Below, piece by piece: positions 36,120-45,762 of a DNA stretch of 64,000 nucleotides. The notes below the pieces were generated by a model. It was not told the DNA's origin. It did not search any database and worked only from the letters and a program-made list of their open reading frames with translations. Source of the DNA: Stanieria cyanosphaera PCC 7437. GTDB taxonomy: Bacteria; Cyanobacteriota; Cyanobacteriia; Cyanobacteriales; Xenococcaceae. The stretch's first letter is position 1. Every line of letters starts with the position of its first letter. The position numbers and the translations under genes were made by a program. The stretch spans positions 4,360,501-4,424,500 of the forward strand of contig NC_019748.1 of assembly GCF_000317575.1 (NCBI RefSeq), in the 5' to 3' direction.

Positions 36120-37649
36120 CTAGTTAAGACTACGAATTGCTTCTAAAAGTCCCCTAGCTTTGTTAAGAGTCTCTTGGTATTCTTGTTCAGGAACAGAATC
36201 AGCTACTAAGCCAGCCCCTGCTTGCACAGATACTAAATGACGGTTGTTTGATTGGGGACGAACTACCATCGTTCTGATTGTAATCGCGCTATTTAGTTGT
36301 CCTTCAAAATCATAGTAGCCATAAACTCCTGAATAAGGACCACGACGTTCTGGTTCTAATTCGTTAATAATTTCCATTGCCCGAATTTTAGGCGCACCAC
36401 TAACTGTACCCGCAGGAAAACAAGCTTTAAGTAAATCCCAAGCCGTTTTATTGGCTTCTAACTCTCCAATTACATTACTCACAATGTGCATCACGTGGGA
36501 ATAGCGTTCAATCACCATCAATTCGTCTACTGTAACGCTACCTTTGACACAAACACGACCAAGATCGTTACGTCCTAAGTCTACTAGCATTACGTGTTCG
36601 GCAATTTCTTTGGGGTCTTGTAATAAATCTTCTGCCAATGCTCGGTCTTGCGTTTGGTTGATTCCTCTTTTTCTTGTTCCTGCAATTGGTCTAAGGGTTG
36701 CTTTAATTTTGTTATTTTCCCAGCGTTCAGCTTTGACCATCACTTCTGGAGATGAACCAATCAGTTGCCAATCATTAAACTGATAATAAGCCATATAGGG
36801 AGAGGGATTGACTACTCGTAACGAACGATACAAATTAAAAGGATGACCAGTGTAAGTAGTTGATAATCGCTGCGATAAAACTACTTGAAAAATATCTCCT
36901 GCCCGAATGTAATCTTTGGCTTTTAGAACATTCTGACAAAATAATTCTTCAGAGGTGTTACTAGAATAAGTTAATGGTGGTTGTTCTGTATATTGATCTG
37001 TGGCTTTCCACTCCAAAGATTTAGCTTCTACTGGCAGCGGTAATTGTAATTTTAAAACTAATTTGGCAGCGCGATCGCAAGCCTCTTGATAAGCTTGTCG
37101 TACATCCGTGTTTGTCTCTCTGAGATCCGCATAAGCGATCGCCCAAATTTTACGTTTGACCTGGTCGAAGATAATCAAATTATCAACCTGCATCCAAACA
37201 CCATCAGGTAAGTCTTCGGAAGTTGGCTCATAAACTGGTACTCTTGGTTCAATCCAACGAATTAATTCATAACCCCAAACCCCAAATAATCCGCCGATCC
37301 CTGGTGGTAATTGAGGCAATTTTACTGGTTTAATTGGTTCAAGGCATTGAGCCAAAATTTCAAACGGATTACCATTAAAGTTTTTAACCAACCCATCTCG
37401 ATACGTTTGAGTGGTTACTTCTCCTCTAGCTTCTAGTACCCAAACAGGATCGCAACCGAGAAAACTATAACGACCAAGGGTTTCTCCGCCTTCAACTGAC
37501 TCTAATAAAAAACTATAGGGTTGACCTGCACAAACTTTATACCAAGCCGATACAGGTGTTTCCAAATCCGCGACTAACTCTTGATAGACAGGTACAAAAT
37601 TGCCTTGCTGGGCAAGGGCAGAAAACTGAGTAAAATCGGGGAAAATCAT
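36120..37649 (-). CDS. trpE: Anthranilate synthase component I
   Basis: A 509-residue TrpE, full length, acting with a glutamine amidotransferase subunit (not in the window) to make anthranilate from chorismate. The tryptophan feedback motif LLES is present (about residue 48, in FLLESVEGGE), so end-product inhibition is expected. The C-terminal chorismate-binding domain shows GDIFQVVLSQRL, PSPYMAYYQF, IAGTRKRG, DLGRNDLGRVC, HIVSNVIGEL and FPAGTVSGAPKIRAMEII. trpC is elsewhere in the window (56.5 kb), so the pathway is scattered as is usual in cyanobacteria. Confidence 0.96.
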   Translation of the reverse strand: MIFPDFTQFSALAQQGNFVPVYQELVADLETPVSAWYKVCAGQPYSFLLESVEGGETLGRYSFLGCDPVWVLEARGEVTTQTYRDGLVKNFNGNPFEILAQCLEPIKPVKLPQLPPGIGGLFGVWGYELIRWIEPRVPVYEPTSEDLPDGVWMQVDNLIIFDQVKRKIWAIAYADLRETNTDVRQAYQEACDRAAKLVLKLQLPLPVEAKSLEWKATDQYTEQPPLTYSSNTSEELFCQNVLKAKDYIRAGDIFQVVLSQRLSTTYTGHPFNLYRSLRVVNPSPYMAYYQFNDWQLIGSSPEVMVKAERWENNKIKATLRPIAGTRKRGINQTQDRALAEDLLQDPKEIAEHVMLVDLGRNDLGRVCVKGSVTVDELMVIERYSHVMHIVSNVIGELEANKTAWDLLKACFPAGTVSGAPKIRAMEIINELEPERRGPYSGVYGYYDFEGQLNSAITIRTMVVRPQSNNRHLVSVQAGAGLVADSVPEQEYQETLNKARGLLEAIRSLN

Positions 37650-37751
37650 GACGGTAATTGGGGACTAAAAATTAGGGACTAGGCATGAAGCAATAACAAA
37701 TCTTATCATCTTCCTTCCAGTCTCTAGTCATTAATCCCCATAAAAATAAAA

Positions 37752-38180
37752 TTAAACTTCGTAAGTAGCTTTACCAGAGAATTTTATGGTTGCTGGATTA
37801 GGATTATCACCAATTTTTCTGTCAATTTTGCCGTTGTATTCACGACCTTCATTAACTTTTTCAGGGAAAACACCATCAGCAGGATGAAGGTATTGAACTT
37901 CCCCATTGGGATAAATGCGGTAAATTTTATAATTTTCAATTTTGGGTTTAAATTTAGTCCGCAGTTGAGCTCCCATAGCAATACATTGCTCTTTACGAGC
38001 TAAATAAAGGATATTATCACCTTCATTCATAGTTGCTGCGCCACCAGTGGGCATTTCAAATACCTGTTCTTTAGGACTCGTCCAGGTAATGGCGTATTTT
38101 TCCTCTACTTGTGCTTTATAAAGTAAACCGCCAGTGCTGCCACCAAATTGAGGTGCTTTTCCACTAAGTTGTTCTGCCAT
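37752..38180 (-). CDS. psaD: Photosystem I subunit II (PsaD)
   Basis: A 142-residue stromal-side subunit that docks ferredoxin on photosystem I. The whole protein matches: [80 protein letters not shown] and GQ-less [14 protein letters not shown]. The length is typical. It is a single-gene unit, 100 bp downstream of the DICT-GAF kinase on the same strand. Confidence 0.98.
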   Translation of the reverse strand: MAEQLSGKAPQFGGSTGGLLYKAQVEEKYAITWTSPKEQVFEMPTGGAATMNEGDNILYLARKEQCIAMGAQLRTKFKPKIENYKIYRIYPNGEVQYLHPADGVFPEKVNEGREYNGKIDRKIGDNPNPATIKFSGKATYEV

Positions 38181-38280
38181 AAGAAAATTTCTCTCACAGA
38201 TATATTAATTGGATATGTAGGGAATGCTATCACTGAGTCTGTGTCCTTCTCATAGCTCTGTCAAGAACTGTAACAGTTTG

Positions 38281-40350
38281 TTAGTTTTTTCTTTGAGTGT
38301 TATGTTTTTTTTGCGATTTTGGTTTTTTCGTAGGTTGGTTGAACTCAGCCGTAGCTTGATTATCGCCCAGACCCTCATTAAAAACAGGAATAGTAAAATG
38401 AAACTGACTGCCTTGATCCCTTCCTTCTGATTCTGCCCAAATTTTCCCACCCCAATTTTTGACAATTTGTCGGCAAATCGCCAATCCTAGACCTGTTCCT
38501 CCTGCACTACGTCTTAAAGCTCCTTCTTCTTGATAAAATCGCTCAAAAACTGTTTCTAAGCGATTTGGCTCGATACCTCTACCTGTATCAGTGATTGTGA
38601 CTTCTAATTTGTTACCAACTTTAGGTTTAGCTGCAATGGTAATTTGTCCCTCACTGTTAGTAAATTTGCAGGCATTATCGAGTAATTTTGCTAATACTTC
38701 TACTAGCCATTCTCCATCTGCTTGTACCAAAGGTAATTCAGCAGGAGTCAGATTTACAATTTGCGGTAGTTTTTTTTGACTAAGACGCGATCGCACGTTA
38801 CTGATTGCCAATTCAATACATTCATTGATTGATAAGGCTTCGCTATTCCACTCGACTCTGCCACTTTCTAGACGAGATAAAGTCAAAAAATCTTGAATCA
38901 GATTACGCATTCTTTCCGCATCAGCTAAAGCAGTATTAAGCATCACCTGACGTAATTCAGGAGACATATCGGGTTCGCTAGCTAAACTTTCTAAACAGAC
39001 TTGAATGGTTGATAGAGGCGTACGTAATTCATGCCCTGTAATTGCCACTAAATTAGAACGAGTACGGTCTAATGCTTCTAATTGTTCGTTGAGGTCTTCC
39101 AGATTAGCATAGGATTCTGCTTGAATCAAAGCTACTCCCACTTGAGTTGCGATCGCGTCTACTAAGGCTACATCGTCTTCCTTCCAAACAATCGGAACTT
39201 CATCACAATGATGTAATTCCATCATGCCTAATAATCGGTCTTGATACAAAACTGGAACTAACAACCAAGAAGAAATCGAACAAGTCTGTACTAAATTAAT
39301 TAAATATTCTCCTGTACCTTGTTGCCAAGCCTGTTGATTGATTCTAGGATCTAGACGAGTATCATCAATTCTTAAACTATCTCTTAATTCAACTACTTCT
39401 TCAAATAAAGGATTATTTTTTAACTGCCAAGTTTGTCCTTTAACCGATTTTATGCCTGAACTGATAAATTCATGATTAATAATTGCTGCGCTATCTTTTT
39501 CACTACAGCGATATACCAGACACCGACAAACGTTTAAACCTTCTCCTAGTTTTTGCACAGCAACTTGTAAAATTTCTTCCGTATCTAAAGAACGTCTAAT
39601 TGCATCAGTTACTGAATTTAATAACTGTTCTTTTTGTTGTTTAATTGCTAAAGATTTATTTGCTTTAAGTAGTTTATAATGACCCGCTTGTAAATAACTT
39701 ACTAATCTTTGAACAAAAGGATCGGGATTATTATTTTCTAGTTTTTTTAATTCTCTTGGTGAAAGTTTTGGAGATGATTCAATTGGATTTGTTGCCAAAT
39801 AAATTTTGCGTCCCCGCTCAATTTTTTGATTTAATTCTGGTCGATATTTTAAAATACGTTGCAAAAGAAGATCGGCAGCCTTAAGACTAATTTGGCGCTC
39901 AAAAGTCCAGATACCTTCAAAACGACGACTATTATCCATTGCCGAACTAGTTTGTTTATCATTTAAAAAGTTAGTTTTTTCGTGACAAATCAAACAGCTA
40001 GCGTAATCTTCTCCAATCACCACCAAATGCCATTCTTGCGCCAAACTATCAGTAGGCTCAAAAGCAACTGTTTCATAGACATGAGAACTATGCTTAAATT
40101 CAGCTTCTGGTGCAGCTAAAACGTAAACTTGGTCAGTTTTTTGGGCAATACGTCGATAACGATGGGCTTCTTGACGATAAAAACGTTCTTTTTGAAAAGA
40201 AGCAATAATCAAGGGTGAGTCTGAACTTGCCAAAACTCGATCTTCCATCGCGTGCGATAAAGCAGTCAGAGAAGATTTAAAGTACATTTGTGGTCGCCAA
40301 CTGGGAAAATGTTTCAGTAGCTGAACTACCACAGACTTAGATATGCTCAT
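38281..40350 (-). CDS. DICT-GAF sensor histidine kinase
   Basis: A 689-residue soluble kinase. The N-terminus (about 10-215) is a DICT sensory domain: KSSLTALSHAMEDRVLA, then FQKERFYRQEAHRYRRI and the later AEFKHSSHVYETVAFEP. A GAF domain follows (about 240-410) with VQKLGEGLNVCRCLVYR and a Cys-containing segment. HisKA has the H box ITGHELRTPLSTIQ (around 440), and the HATPase shows LLDNACKFT, DTGRGIEPN and GGTGLGLAICRQIVKNWGG. DICT domains are linked with light and cyclic-nucleotide signalling in cyanobacteria; the ligand is unknown. The last 40 residues are a basic, disordered tail (KKPKSQKKHNTQRKN). No cognate regulator is adjacent. Confidence 0.85.
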   Translation of the reverse strand: MSISKSVVVQLLKHFPSWRPQMYFKSSLTALSHAMEDRVLASSDSPLIIASFQKERFYRQEAHRYRRIAQKTDQVYVLAAPEAEFKHSSHVYETVAFEPTDSLAQEWHLVVIGEDYASCLICHEKTNFLNDKQTSSAMDNSRRFEGIWTFERQISLKAADLLLQRILKYRPELNQKIERGRKIYLATNPIESSPKLSPRELKKLENNNPDPFVQRLVSYLQAGHYKLLKANKSLAIKQQKEQLLNSVTDAIRRSLDTEEILQVAVQKLGEGLNVCRCLVYRCSEKDSAAIINHEFISSGIKSVKGQTWQLKNNPLFEEVVELRDSLRIDDTRLDPRINQQAWQQGTGEYLINLVQTCSISSWLLVPVLYQDRLLGMMELHHCDEVPIVWKEDDVALVDAIATQVGVALIQAESYANLEDLNEQLEALDRTRSNLVAITGHELRTPLSTIQVCLESLASEPDMSPELRQVMLNTALADAERMRNLIQDFLTLSRLESGRVEWNSEALSINECIELAISNVRSRLSQKKLPQIVNLTPAELPLVQADGEWLVEVLAKLLDNACKFTNSEGQITIAAKPKVGNKLEVTITDTGRGIEPNRLETVFERFYQEEGALRRSAGGTGLGLAICRQIVKNWGGKIWAESEGRDQGSQFHFTIPVFNEGLGDNQATAEFNQPTKKPKSQKKHNTQRKN

Positions 40351-40681
40351 CTATAATTTCTTCTTGAAATACGAACCAATTTTGCATCAGCAACCATAGT
40401 CCTCAAACCCAACAATTACATATACATAAAATTTGCCATTAAAATTAATAGATTGATTTGAAATAGTTAGGAATGAGAGCATGGATTAGAGAAGTGCGAG
40501 CAAGCCTTGCTCCAAGGGAGACTAAGTTTGCTTGTTTTTTGTTTTTGCTCCCTATTGAACATCCTACAAAAAACTGTCTCCTTTCCTTGACTAAAAAATT
40601 ATAATTCTCAACAATTACTGAGATTCTTATTTAGGTGGAATAAACTATTGACTGTTTCCATTGTCAACAACACAGGTCACT
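40351..40681. other. Intergenic region between divergent genes
   Basis: This 331-bp gap holds a small inverted repeat GAGCAA-GCC-TTGCTC near 40498-40512 and AT-rich leader sequence. No gene seen. Confidence 0.5.
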
Positions 40682-41533
40682 ATGTTATTTAGTTTTAAAC
40701 CTAGTCTAACTTGGATTAGCACCCTTTTATTGCTGACTATTGCTGCTCCTTTAAAAGCTTTAGAAGTTAAAATTACTCCTGCTCAACCTCAACTAGGCGA
40801 TACAATTTCTGTCATTGTCAAAACTGACTCTAGTTCTCAACCCAAAGTTATGGTTGAACAACAAGAATATCCAGTTTTTTCTTTAGGCGATCGCTATCGA
40901 GCTTTACTACCTACTTCTCCTCTCAATCAAGCTGGTAAGTTAACTATTCGAGTTCAAGGTGATGGAGAAACCAAAAACTTGGCTGTTTGGCTCAAAAATC
41001 GTTCTTTTTCTGTCCAAAGAATCACTTTAACAGGTAAAGCTGACCGAGAAGCCACCGAAACCGAATTGAATCGAGTTGCTCAATTCAAAGCTTTAGTTAC
41101 ACCCCAAAAATATTGGCAAGGTTCTTTTATTAAACCTAATGCAGGTAGAATTTCTACTGAGTTTGGGATACGTCGTTATTACAATGGTGTTTTTGCCCAA
41201 GATTATTATCACAGAGGCGTAGACTACGCTGGAGCGACAGGTTCTTCAGTAGTTGCTCCTGCTGCTGGTGTAGTTAAATTAATAGGTAAAGAAGCAGAAG
41301 GGTTTCAAGTTCACGGTAATACTATCGGCATCGATCATGGTCAAGGTGTAGTTAGTATTTTTCTTCATCTTCAAGATATTTATGTCCAGGAAGGAGATGT
41401 AGTCAAGGCAGGGCAATCAATTGGAACAGTTGGTTCAACTGGAGCATCTACCGGTTCGCATTTACATTGGGGTCTGTATGTTCACGGAGTCTCGGTCGAT
41501 CCAGTTCCGTGGCGATTCGGTGAAATTAACTAG
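40682..41533 (+). CDS. M23-family metallopeptidase (LytM domain)
   Basis: The start is put at ATG 40682, giving a clean signal peptide (SLTWISTLLLLTIAAPLKA) that a TTG seven codons earlier would displace. The 283-residue product has an Ig-like N-terminal part (about 25-115) and a C-terminal LytM domain with the zinc ligands: His and Asp in YYHRGVDYA and the HLHWG motif near the end. GSTGASTGSHLHWGLYVHG is typical. It should be a periplasmic peptidoglycan endopeptidase or an activator of amidases; all zinc ligands look intact. Confidence 0.9.
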   Translation: MLFSFKPSLTWISTLLLLTIAAPLKALEVKITPAQPQLGDTISVIVKTDSSSQPKVMVEQQEYPVFSLGDRYRALLPTSPLNQAGKLTIRVQGDGETKNLAVWLKNRSFSVQRITLTGKADREATETELNRVAQFKALVTPQKYWQGSFIKPNAGRISTEFGIRRYYNGVFAQDYYHRGVDYAGATGSSVVAPAAGVVKLIGKEAEGFQVHGNTIGIDHGQGVVSIFLHLQDIYVQEGDVVKAGQSIGTVGSTGASTGSHLHWGLYVHGVSVDPVPWRFGEIN

Positions 41534-41694
41534 AAAAAATGAGAATGTGGCTTAAATTAGTGAAGTTTATTTAGATTAAATAAACTTTTCGATAAAAACA
41601 GTAATTTAATGACGCCATTTGCGATTTTCTGGGGAAAGATTAAGATAGTCAGAAGCATTATTTTGAAATTTACACTGCCACAATTTGGGAAACT

Positions 41695-42240
41695 ATGGGG
41701 ATTCAAGCAATAGTACAACAGGCTCTTCAAGACGGCTATTTAACTCCAAGCATGGAAGCAGAAGTCGGAAAGATTTGTGATACCGCAGCAGAACTGTCGG
41801 TTGAAGAGTATATGGCTTTGGATAAATTAATGGGAGCTTTACTCACAGGGGAAGTTGTTGCTGTTCCTCGTAAACAGTTTATCAACGTGATGGAAGAATT
41901 AGTACTCAGCCAAGCTATTACCCGTGTTGCTGAAATTGAACAAACTAGCGAAGAATCTCTAGATGTAGGAGATATTGCTGCTTATGCTCTTAATCGCTTG
42001 CCTCCTCTCTACGCTACTACCGAAGAAGGTGCTAATTATCAACGGCAACGTGCCAGAGAAGAATTACAAGATTTGATCAATCAACAAGTTAATGATGCTA
42101 TTGCCCGTTATCTAGACCGTCCTACTTTCTTCCCCGAAAGACAAGCTCTTAGCAAAACTAGTCATTCCGATCTTGCTGGTCAATTAAGTAATATGCTCAA
42201 AGATTATGCTCCTGATTATGAGCAAAAAGCAAATTTCTAA
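41695..42240 (+). CDS. ComFB-family protein
   Basis: A 181-residue cytoplasmic protein. The segment VMEELVLSQAITRV, then DVGDIAAYALNRLPPLYATTEEGA (read in parts, about 75-130), is the ComFB core, with the family's ALN-LPP-Y signature. ComFB-type proteins of cyanobacteria have been reported as cyclic-dinucleotide receptors linked to motility, cell size and competence. The classical version has a Cys-rich stretch before DIxALALN; none is present here. An N-terminal helical domain of about 70 residues is extra. sigG follows 80 bp downstream. Confidence 0.8.
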   Translation: MGIQAIVQQALQDGYLTPSMEAEVGKICDTAAELSVEEYMALDKLMGALLTGEVVAVPRKQFINVMEELVLSQAITRVAEIEQTSEESLDVGDIAAYALNRLPPLYATTEEGANYQRQRAREELQDLINQQVNDAIARYLDRPTFFPERQALSKTSHSDLAGQLSNMLKDYAPDYEQKANF

Positions 42241-42319
42241 TTAGACAATCAAGGAACTTTTTTAAAAAAATTTGGTCTAGCAACCAAGAAACCCTATCTA
42301 GATTTTTGTAGATAAGTAC

Positions 42320-42976
42320 ATGAGTCAATCTCTTCCTGTATCATGGTCAAGAGTTGAGGTGACCGATCCTAAAAACCTTGTGTCTCCGGAAAAACTCTCT
42401 AACTATGATCTGATTGTGCGCTGTCAGGAAGGCTCTCAGCCAGACCGATCCGCGTTTGCTGAATTATTGCGTAGATACCAATCTCACGTTGACCGCTTAC
42501 TCTATCATCTTGCTCCTGATTGGCAAGAGAGAGCCGATTTAGCTCAAGAAGTATGGATTCGTGTTTACCGCAATATTAATCGTTTACAAGAACCAGTTAA
42601 ATTTAGGGGCTGGCTAAGTCGCATTGCCACAAATTTGTTTTATGACGAATTACGCAAACGAAAACGCATAGCCGAACCAGTCTCTTTAGATGCTCCCCTT
42701 TCTATCTCTGATGGAGAAATTAATTGGGAATTGCCGTCAGATTATCCTAGTCCTGATGACGATTTGACCAGAAGAGAATTTTATGACCAACTTCGTAGAG
42801 CGATCGCAGATTTGCCAGAAGCTTTTCGTACTACTATTGTATTACGAGAAATTGAAGGTATGGCTTACGAAGAAATAGCAGAAATTACAGGAGTATCTCT
42901 AGGTACAGTAAAATCTCGAATTGCCAGAGCGAGATTAAAACTACAATCGGTATTGCAAAATTATCTTGATGGGTAG
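42320..42976 (+). CDS. sigG: ECF-type RNA polymerase sigma factor (SigG-like)
   Basis: A 218-residue sigma-70 factor with only regions 2 and 4. Region 2: FAELLRRYQSHVDRLLYHLAPDWQERADLAQEVWIRVYRNI, with WLSRIATNLFYDELRKRKR for -10 recognition. Region 4: LPEAFRTTIVLREIEGMAYEEIAEITGVSLGTVKSRIARAR (each read in parts). The gene directly downstream encodes an anti-sigma-like membrane protein, the arrangement of sigG (slr1545) and slr1546 in Synechocystis, where SigG is an essential stress sigma factor. The symbol rests on this synteny. Confidence 0.88.
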   Translation: MSQSLPVSWSRVEVTDPKNLVSPEKLSNYDLIVRCQEGSQPDRSAFAELLRRYQSHVDRLLYHLAPDWQERADLAQEVWIRVYRNINRLQEPVKFRGWLSRIATNLFYDELRKRKRIAEPVSLDAPLSISDGEINWELPSDYPSPDDDLTRREFYDQLRRAIADLPEAFRTTIVLREIEGMAYEEIAEITGVSLGTVKSRIARARLKLQSVLQNYLDG

Positions 42977-43089
42977 TATGTTGGTAATAGGACAAAAAAT
43001 TTTCTGGCACAAATACAGTTGCTTTGGCAGTAATTTTTTCCCTGCTTTTTAAGCTCAATATTTAAGTTCTACCCAGTGGTGATGTAAGA

Positions 43090-43608
43090 ATGACATCTAA
43101 GTTTGACGATTTTGAGTCGAGTCACAAATTTTATTTGAGTGATTGGGAAGGTGAAAATACTACACCAGATTGCTTTGAATTATTGAGCGCATATTTGGAT
43201 GGCGAAGTAACACCCCAAGAACGTCAACAAGTACAAGATTGGTTGGATAATGACCCCAAAATCAGACAAATTTATCATAAACTACGCCAACTGCACTGCA
43301 AATTTGAGAGTATTCCTATACCAACTAATCAACAAGTTACAGCAGATTTGTCAGTTAATGTCTTTCAAGCAATAGACCGTTCTCAACGAAAACGGCGACT
43401 TTTGTATTGGGGAGGAAGTGCAGTAGCTGCTTTATTTGTAGCAGTCATATCTGGTTTGTCTTCTGGAGAAAATTTAGGGTTTAAGATGGCAAACTCTGTA
43501 GAGAAACAAAATCATGAATCAATTATGGTAGCTGTGGCAGTAAATAAACCTGCTGTTAAAATTCCTAAAGCATCGGTTTCATCATCTAATTTGACTGATG
43601 AGCAATAA
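43090..43608 (+). CDS. Membrane anti-sigma factor partner of SigG
   Basis: A 172-residue protein. The N-terminal anti-sigma domain (about 25-85) reads CFELLSAYLDGEVTPQERQQVQDWLDNDP, with a Cys and His-containing helix (LRQLHCKF). It resembles zinc-binding anti-sigma folds without the full HxxxCxxC motif. One membrane helix (about 100-120) leads to a short extracytoplasmic tail. It lies 113 bp after sigG. It should hold SigG at the membrane until a stress signal; proteolytic release is only inferred. Confidence 0.82.
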   Translation: MTSKFDDFESSHKFYLSDWEGENTTPDCFELLSAYLDGEVTPQERQQVQDWLDNDPKIRQIYHKLRQLHCKFESIPIPTNQQVTADLSVNVFQAIDRSQRKRRLLYWGGSAVAALFVAVISGLSSGENLGFKMANSVEKQNHESIMVAVAVNKPAVKIPKASVSSSNLTDEQ

Positions 43609-43906
43609 TTTGATGTATTTGATTACTTATATTGCTTCTTAAAAAATATTTACGCCTCAAAAAACTCAATCCCGTCGACAAAAAGTAGTGTCAAAATTAA
43701 TAATCAAAAAAAATCCTTAACTATCGTGATTAATATCTATAATTAGTTAAGGATTAAAAATGTTTTTATATAGCGATTCTTAAATTTGTCAGATCAGCAT
43801 AAGACATTGACAAGTTTTCAATTAATAATTAACCATCAACTATCAACAAAAAACTAAGATATTGACTATATTTCATTAATGTAAGAAACGCTATATATAA
43901 AAGCAA
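43609..43906. other. Intergenic region between convergent genes
   Basis: It contains the minus-strand terminator at 43706-43755 and a short stretch of heptamer-like repeats (about 43818-43853, units such as TAACCAT and CAACTAT). Nothing else seen. Confidence 0.6.
43706..43755 (-). terminator. Intrinsic terminator of the curlin-like gene
   Basis: A perfect 12-bp inverted repeat (AATCCTTAACTA / TAGTTAAGGATT, 20-nt loop) is followed on the minus strand by at least six T. It lies about 150 bp beyond the stop codon at 43907. Confidence 0.65.
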
Positions 43907-44245
43907 CTAGTATTTAAAATATTGAGAAAAATCATTGCCACTATTTTGTAGAGAATTTTGATTGACACCTTGAGTAATATTGTTGTTTTGACCAATGGCT
44001 GCTGCTGAATTGGAAGCACCTTGAATAGATGTTTGAGTAGAAGGAGAATTAGTATAACCATCAAAATCAAATTGATTTTGAACCGAGTTTTGATTGACAT
44101 CTTGACGAATGTGGTTTCCGCTACCAACTGCGATCGCAGAATTAGACGCATTTTGTTGAATAACCTGTGTTTCTTGAGCAAAAGCAGCTAAAGGAGAGAA
44201 AGTTAAAGCAACAGTAGCTAAGATACCAAAAGTAGATGTTTTCAT
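43907..44245 (-). CDS. Secreted Asn/Gln-rich repeat protein, curlin-like
   Basis: A 112-residue protein with a clear signal peptide (start MKTSTFGILATVALTF, cleavage after AAFA at about residue 23). The mature part holds two imperfect units of about 40 residues. Each has the pattern IQ-x-ASNSA-AxG-xxNxI-Q-VNQNS-QN, as in VIQQNASNSAIAVGSGNHIR and SIQGASNSAAAIGQNNNIT. Regular Gln/Asn spacing with small residues resembles curli-type (CsgA/CsgB) amyloid repeats, though each unit is longer. No csgG-like export gene is in the window. It may be a small functional amyloid or adhesin; no cysteines. Confidence 0.6.
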   Translation of the reverse strand: MKTSTFGILATVALTFSPLAAFAQETQVIQQNASNSAIAVGSGNHIRQDVNQNSVQNQFDFDGYTNSPSTQTSIQGASNSAAAIGQNNNITQGVNQNSLQNSGNDFSQYFKY

Positions 44246-44390
44246 GATTTCTAGACCTCAATAATTAAAATAGTGATTATTTACTTTGTTTTGTCACAAT
44301 CTTAGATACGTTTAGGTTTAATTTACTATGCAGCTACCCAGTACAATCAATTAATTTGTGATCAAAGCCATTTAATTGGATATTAAGCCC

Positions 44391-44416
44391 AAAAAAAAGG
44401 TAGGTTTTATCCCACC
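44391..44416 (-). terminator. Intrinsic terminator after ndhH
   Basis: On the minus strand GGTGGG-ATAAAA-CCTACC (one G-U pair) is followed by a run of eight T, 36 bp past the ndhH stop codon. Confidence 0.85.
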
Positions 44417-44451
44417 TCAAAAACATTACGTTATTAAAACTATCGAAAGCA

Positions 44452-45636
44452 TTAACGATCAACTGAACCCATAATAATGTCAATACTTCCTAAAATTGGC
44501 ATAATATCAGCAACTTTTACACCTTTAAGTAGATGAGGCAAAATTTGCAAATTGTTAAAATCGGCTGCACGTATTTTCCAACGCCAAGGGAAAACATTGT
44601 CATTACCAACAATAAAAATACCTAATTCTCCTTTGCCACTTTCGAGACGGACATAATGTTCGCCTGTCGGAATTTTAAAAGTAGGTGCAACTTTTTTAGC
44701 TATATATTGGTATTCAAAATCATTCCACTTAGATTTACGACCTTCTGCCATTCTTTTCGCTTCAAGATTCTCATAAGGACCGCCTGGCAATCCTTTAAGT
44801 GCTTGACGAATGATTTTAACCGATTCTCGCATTTCACGAATGCGAACTAAATAACGAGCAAAGCAATCACCAGCAGTTTCCCAATGAACTTCCCAATCGA
44901 AGTCATCATAACATTCGTAATGATCAACTTTGCGCAAATCCCACTTCACTCCAGATGCTCTTAACATAGGACCAGAAAGTCCCCAGTTAATTGCTTCTTC
45001 ACGAGTAACTGTACCTACACCTTCAACACGACGACGGAAAATAGGATTATTAGTAATTAATTTTTCATATTCGTCTACTTTGGGATCGAAGTAGTCGCAG
45101 AAATCTTCACACTTATCTACCCAACCATAAGGTAAATCAACAGCAACACCGCCGACGCGAAAATAGTTATTATTGACCATGCGGTAGCCTGAAGCAGCTT
45201 CCCAAAGGTCATAAATCATTTCCCGTTCTCGGAAAATATAAAAAAATGGAGTTTGCGCGCCAATGTCAGCCATAAATGGACCTAACCATAATAGATGATT
45301 GGCAATACGGTTCAACTCCAACATAATGACGCGAATATATTGAGCGCGTTTTGGTACTTCGATACCGGCAAGCTTTTCTGGAGCATTAACTGTAATTGCT
45401 TCATTAAACATCCCTTCTGCATAGTCCCAACGACTAACGTAGGGTACATACATGACGGTAGTGCGATTTTCTGCAATTTTTTCCATACCCCGATGAAGGT
45501 AACCGATGACAGGTTCGCAATCGATTACATCTTCTCCATCCAGAGTCATGATTAAACGCAATACGCCATGCATTGAGGGATGATGAGGTCCCATGTTAAG
45601 AACCATGGGTTCGGTTCTAGTTTCGATTTTTGCCAT
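44452..45636 (-). CDS. ndhH: NAD(P)H-quinone oxidoreductase subunit H
   Basis: A 394-residue subunit of the NDH-1 peripheral arm, homologous to the 49-kDa/NuoD subunit. It forms part of the plastoquinone site in respiratory, cyclic and CO2-uptake complexes. Motifs: [70 protein letters not shown] and the C-terminal [15 protein letters not shown]. Length is typical. It is a single-gene unit, closed by a strong terminator. Confidence 0.98.
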   Translation of the reverse strand: MAKIETRTEPMVLNMGPHHPSMHGVLRLIMTLDGEDVIDCEPVIGYLHRGMEKIAENRTTVMYVPYVSRWDYAEGMFNEAITVNAPEKLAGIEVPKRAQYIRVIMLELNRIANHLLWLGPFMADIGAQTPFFYIFREREMIYDLWEAASGYRMVNNNYFRVGGVAVDLPYGWVDKCEDFCDYFDPKVDEYEKLITNNPIFRRRVEGVGTVTREEAINWGLSGPMLRASGVKWDLRKVDHYECYDDFDWEVHWETAGDCFARYLVRIREMRESVKIIRQALKGLPGGPYENLEAKRMAEGRKSKWNDFEYQYIAKKVAPTFKIPTGEHYVRLESGKGELGIFIVGNDNVFPWRWKIRAADFNNLQILPHLLKGVKVADIMPILGSIDIIMGSVDR

Positions 45637-45762
45637 AAACTAAGCGTTCCCTCAACAAGAAATTCACAAATAATTGCTGCTACTTTTTATATATCTTATC
45701 GGGTTTGGGTTGAACAAAACTGTGTCTCTGTTTTCTATACTCAATGATTACGGTAAGGTAAT

